64,000 bases of DNA, from contig CAVRCG010000001.1 in assembly GCA_963719525.1 (NCBI GenBank), positions 806,001 through 870,000 of the forward strand, in the 5' to 3' direction. This document shows positions 62,242-64,000 of the stretch, piece by piece. The DNA is from Bernardetia sp963719525. GTDB lineage: Bacteria > Bacteroidota > Bacteroidia > Cytophagales > Bernardetiaceae. Under the pieces are notes generated by a model. The model saw only the letters and a list, made by a program, of their open reading frames with translations. It was not told the DNA's origin and did no database searches. The position numbers and the translations under genes are program-made. Positions within the stretch are counted from its first letter, which is position 1. Each line of letters opens with the position of its first letter.

Positions 62242-63912
62242 CTACCCCAAATTCTTCTTCAAATCAAGATTAAATTCCTCTGCCCATTCTTGCGCTTTTT
62301 GATAACCAGCATCGGCATGACGAAGTACGCCCATAGCAGGGTCATTGTGCAATACTCGCTTCAATCTTTCGTGTGCTTCCTTTGTTCCGTCTGCCAAAAT
62401 TACCATTCCAGAATGGATAGAATAACCCATTCCTACGCCTCCTCCATGATGCAGCGAAACCCACGTCGCACCACCAGCCGTATTGATAAGCGCATTCAAA
62501 ACAGGCCAATCTGCCACAGCATCCGAACCGTCTAACATCGCCTCGGTTTCTCGGTTTGGAGAAGCCACCGAACCCGAATCCAGATGATCTCTTCCAATTA
62601 CGATAGGAGCTTTCAACGTTCCATTTTTGACAAGTTCATTAAATGCTAAAGCAGCTTTCTGACGTTCTCCCAAACTCAACCAACAAATACGAGCAGGCAA
62701 ACCTTGAAAAGCAATGCGTTCTTGTGCCATTTTTATCCAACGGTGCAACGATTCATTTTCTGGGAATAATTCTAACAAAACTTTATCACATTCAAAAATG
62801 TCTTGCTCATCGCCTGAAAGTGCCACAAAACGAAAAGGTCCTTTTCCTTCACAAAACAAAGGGCGAATATAAGCAGGAACAAACCCTGGAAAATCAAAGG
62901 CATTTTTTACATTTCGTTGGTCTAATGCTTGTCCTCTCAAATTATTTCCATAATCAAACGTAATTGCACCTCGTTTTTGAAGTTCTAACATTTGTTTTAC
63001 GTGATGCGCCATTGTATCTAATGAGCGTTCGGTATAATCTTTTGGATTTGCATCTCTCAATGTATTTGCTTCTGCAACACTCATGTTTTCTGGAAAATAA
63101 CCATTTAAAGCATCGTGAGCAGATGTTTGGTCAGTCAAAGTATCAGGAGTAATATTTCTATCAATCAATCTTTGAAGTAAATCGATTACATTACAGACTA
63201 CTCCAATAGACTTATTTTTTCCTTCTTTTTTGTATTTTAATGACGCATCAATCGCCTCGTCTATGTCAAGATATTTTTCATCTAAATAACGAGTTTCAAT
63301 ACGCTTATCAATTCTCCATTCTTCTATTTCAGCAGCCAAACAAACGCCTTCGTTCATTGTGATGGCTAGAGGTTGCGCTCCACCCATTCCACCCAAACCA
63401 GCCGTTACATTTAAGGTGTTTTTAAGTGTTCCGTTGTAATGTTGTCTTGCCAGTTCGGCGTAAGTTTCATACGTTCCTTGTACGATTCCTTGTGTTCCGA
63501 TATAAATCCACGAACCTGCTGTCATTTGTCCGTACATCATAAGTCCTTTTTTGTCTAATTCATTGAAGTGATCCCAAGTTGCCCAACGAGGAACTAACAT
63601 TGAATTCGAAATCAAAACACGAGGCGCATCTTTATGGCTTGGCAGAATAGCAATCGGTTTTCCAGACTGAACAATCAAAGTTTGTTCATCAGTCATATTT
63701 TTAAGTGCTTTTACAATTAAATCGAAAGATTCCCAATTTCGTGCAGCCTTTCCAATTCCACCATAGACGACTAAATCTTCTGGTCTTTCGGCTACATCTG
63801 GGTCAAGATTATTGTAGAGCATTCTCAAAACGGCTTCTTGTTGCCAGCCTTTTGTGTTTAGTTTTGTACCTGTTGGTGTTGCTCCTTTTTCAGTGGCATT
63901 TGTGATTGTCAT
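62242..63912 (-). CDS. hutU: Urocanate hydratase
   Basis: This enzyme converts urocanate to imidazolonepropionate in histidine degradation, using tightly bound NAD+. The 556-residue protein is full length: VVYGGIGKAARNWESFD, QSGKPIAILPSHKDAPRVLISNS, and the glycine-rich NVTAGLGGMGGAQPLA for NAD are present. The conserved Cys lies in ARICWLSLGER near residue 410, followed by GRDHLDSGSVASPNRETEAM and WVSLHHGGGVGMGYS. No other hut gene is in the window. The 3' end has been duplicated at 61404, yet this copy is intact. Start is ATG at 63912, behind an AGAAGTTAG repeat. Confidence 0.98.
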   Translation of the reverse strand: MTITNATEKGATPTGTKLNTKGWQQEAVLRMLYNNLDPDVAERPEDLVVYGGIGKAARNWESFDLIVKALKNMTDEQTLIVQSGKPIAILPSHKDAPRVLISNSMLVPRWATWDHFNELDKKGLMMYGQMTAGSWIYIGTQGIVQGTYETYAELARQHYNGTLKNTLNVTAGLGGMGGAQPLAITMNEGVCLAAEIEEWRIDKRIETRYLDEKYLDIDEAIDASLKYKKEGKNKSIGVVCNVIDLLQRLIDRNITPDTLTDQTSAHDALNGYFPENMSVAEANTLRDANPKDYTERSLDTMAHHVKQMLELQKRGAITFDYGNNLRGQALDQRNVKNAFDFPGFVPAYIRPLFCEGKGPFRFVALSGDEQDIFECDKVLLELFPENESLHRWIKMAQERIAFQGLPARICWLSLGERQKAALAFNELVKNGTLKAPIVIGRDHLDSGSVASPNRETEAMLDGSDAVADWPVLNALINTAGGATWVSLHHGGGVGMGYSIHSGMVILADGTKEAHERLKRVLHNDPAMGVLRHADAGYQKAQEWAEEFNLDLKKNLG

Positions 63913-63920
63913 ATTGAATA

Positions 63921-63967
63921 AAGTTAGAAGTCAGAAGTTAGATATTAGAAGTTAGAAGTTAGAAGTG
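63921..63967. repeat. AGAAGTTAG tandem repeat in the hutU leader
   Basis: Several near-copies of agaagttag lie directly upstream of the hutU start. In mRNA sense they give a pyrimidine-rich CTAACTTCT repeat. The same motif stands at the same place ahead of rimP (8097-8120). Confidence 0.7.
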
Positions 63968-64000
63968 AATACAAGATTAAGATTATGTGGTAGTATAAAG

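Noticed and set aside
1..64000. tRNA, rRNA or replication origin
   Set aside because: No cloverleaf-like stretch with a T-loop motif, no rRNA signature and no cluster of DnaA-box-like sites was recognised by eye; a covariance search would be decisive.

Overview
The window is AT-rich DNA from a Bacteroidota bacterium, most likely of the order Cytophagales and perhaps near Bernardetia/Flexibacter; the placement is an inference from content. Supporting signs are two 7TMR-DISM receptors, a type IX secretion sorting domain, an IF-2 with a very long low-complexity N-terminus, TAnnTTTG promoter boxes, almost no Shine-Dalgarno sites, and short hairpin repeats in most intergenic gaps. I see no tRNA, rRNA or CRISPR array.

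Layout. 1-1.6 kb: start of a type IIG restriction-methylation gene (cut by the edge) and a GT9 glycosyltransferase. 2.0-8.4 kb: rimP-nusA-infB operon, with a clear promoter and a terminator-like hairpin in its leader. 8.4-31.9 kb: a signalling block entirely on the minus strand, with six paralogous histidine kinases that share one catalytic core behind different sensors (7TMR-DISM, phosphoribosyltransferase, PAS, membrane domains, six PAS plus GAF), two SpoIIE/PP2C phosphatases, one lone receiver, and an RsbQ-like hydrolase directly upstream of a PAS kinase. A thioredoxin-like gene inside the block carries an in-frame TGA.

32.1-38.2 kb: a MurG-like glycosyltransferase, an NAD-dependent epimerase, a DUF2846-like lipoprotein, a small membrane protein, psd and dinB. 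38.2-43.7 kb is accessory: a RelE/ParE toxin-antitoxin pair between direct repeats, an IS4-superfamily element that has split a SMI1/KNR4-like gene (13-bp terminal repeats and 6-bp target duplication visible), and a DUF262-HNH-AlbA_2 fusion that may be a defence enzyme. 44.0-48.5 kb: rpoC, detached from rpoB.

48.5-57.7 kb: a block bounded by two identical 40-nt terminators. It holds an unknown three-module protein split by a frameshift, a secreted CARDB/PKD/Rhs protein split by a frameshift and ending in a GIY-YIG-like nuclease, an Imm26-like immunity gene, and a T9SS-sorted protein. 57.8-64 kb: a helix-hairpin-helix protein, a fused remnant of an ISAzo13-like transposase and a methyltransferase C-terminus, two unknown genes, a VapBC pair sitting between two copies of the hutU 3' end, and hutU.

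Core genes look intact. Disruptions (one nonsense codon, three or four frameshifts, one IS insertion) fall in accessory genes. A short repeat family with matched outer arms that differ between copies lies upstream of three minus-strand genes and may be a structured leader RNA or a MITE.
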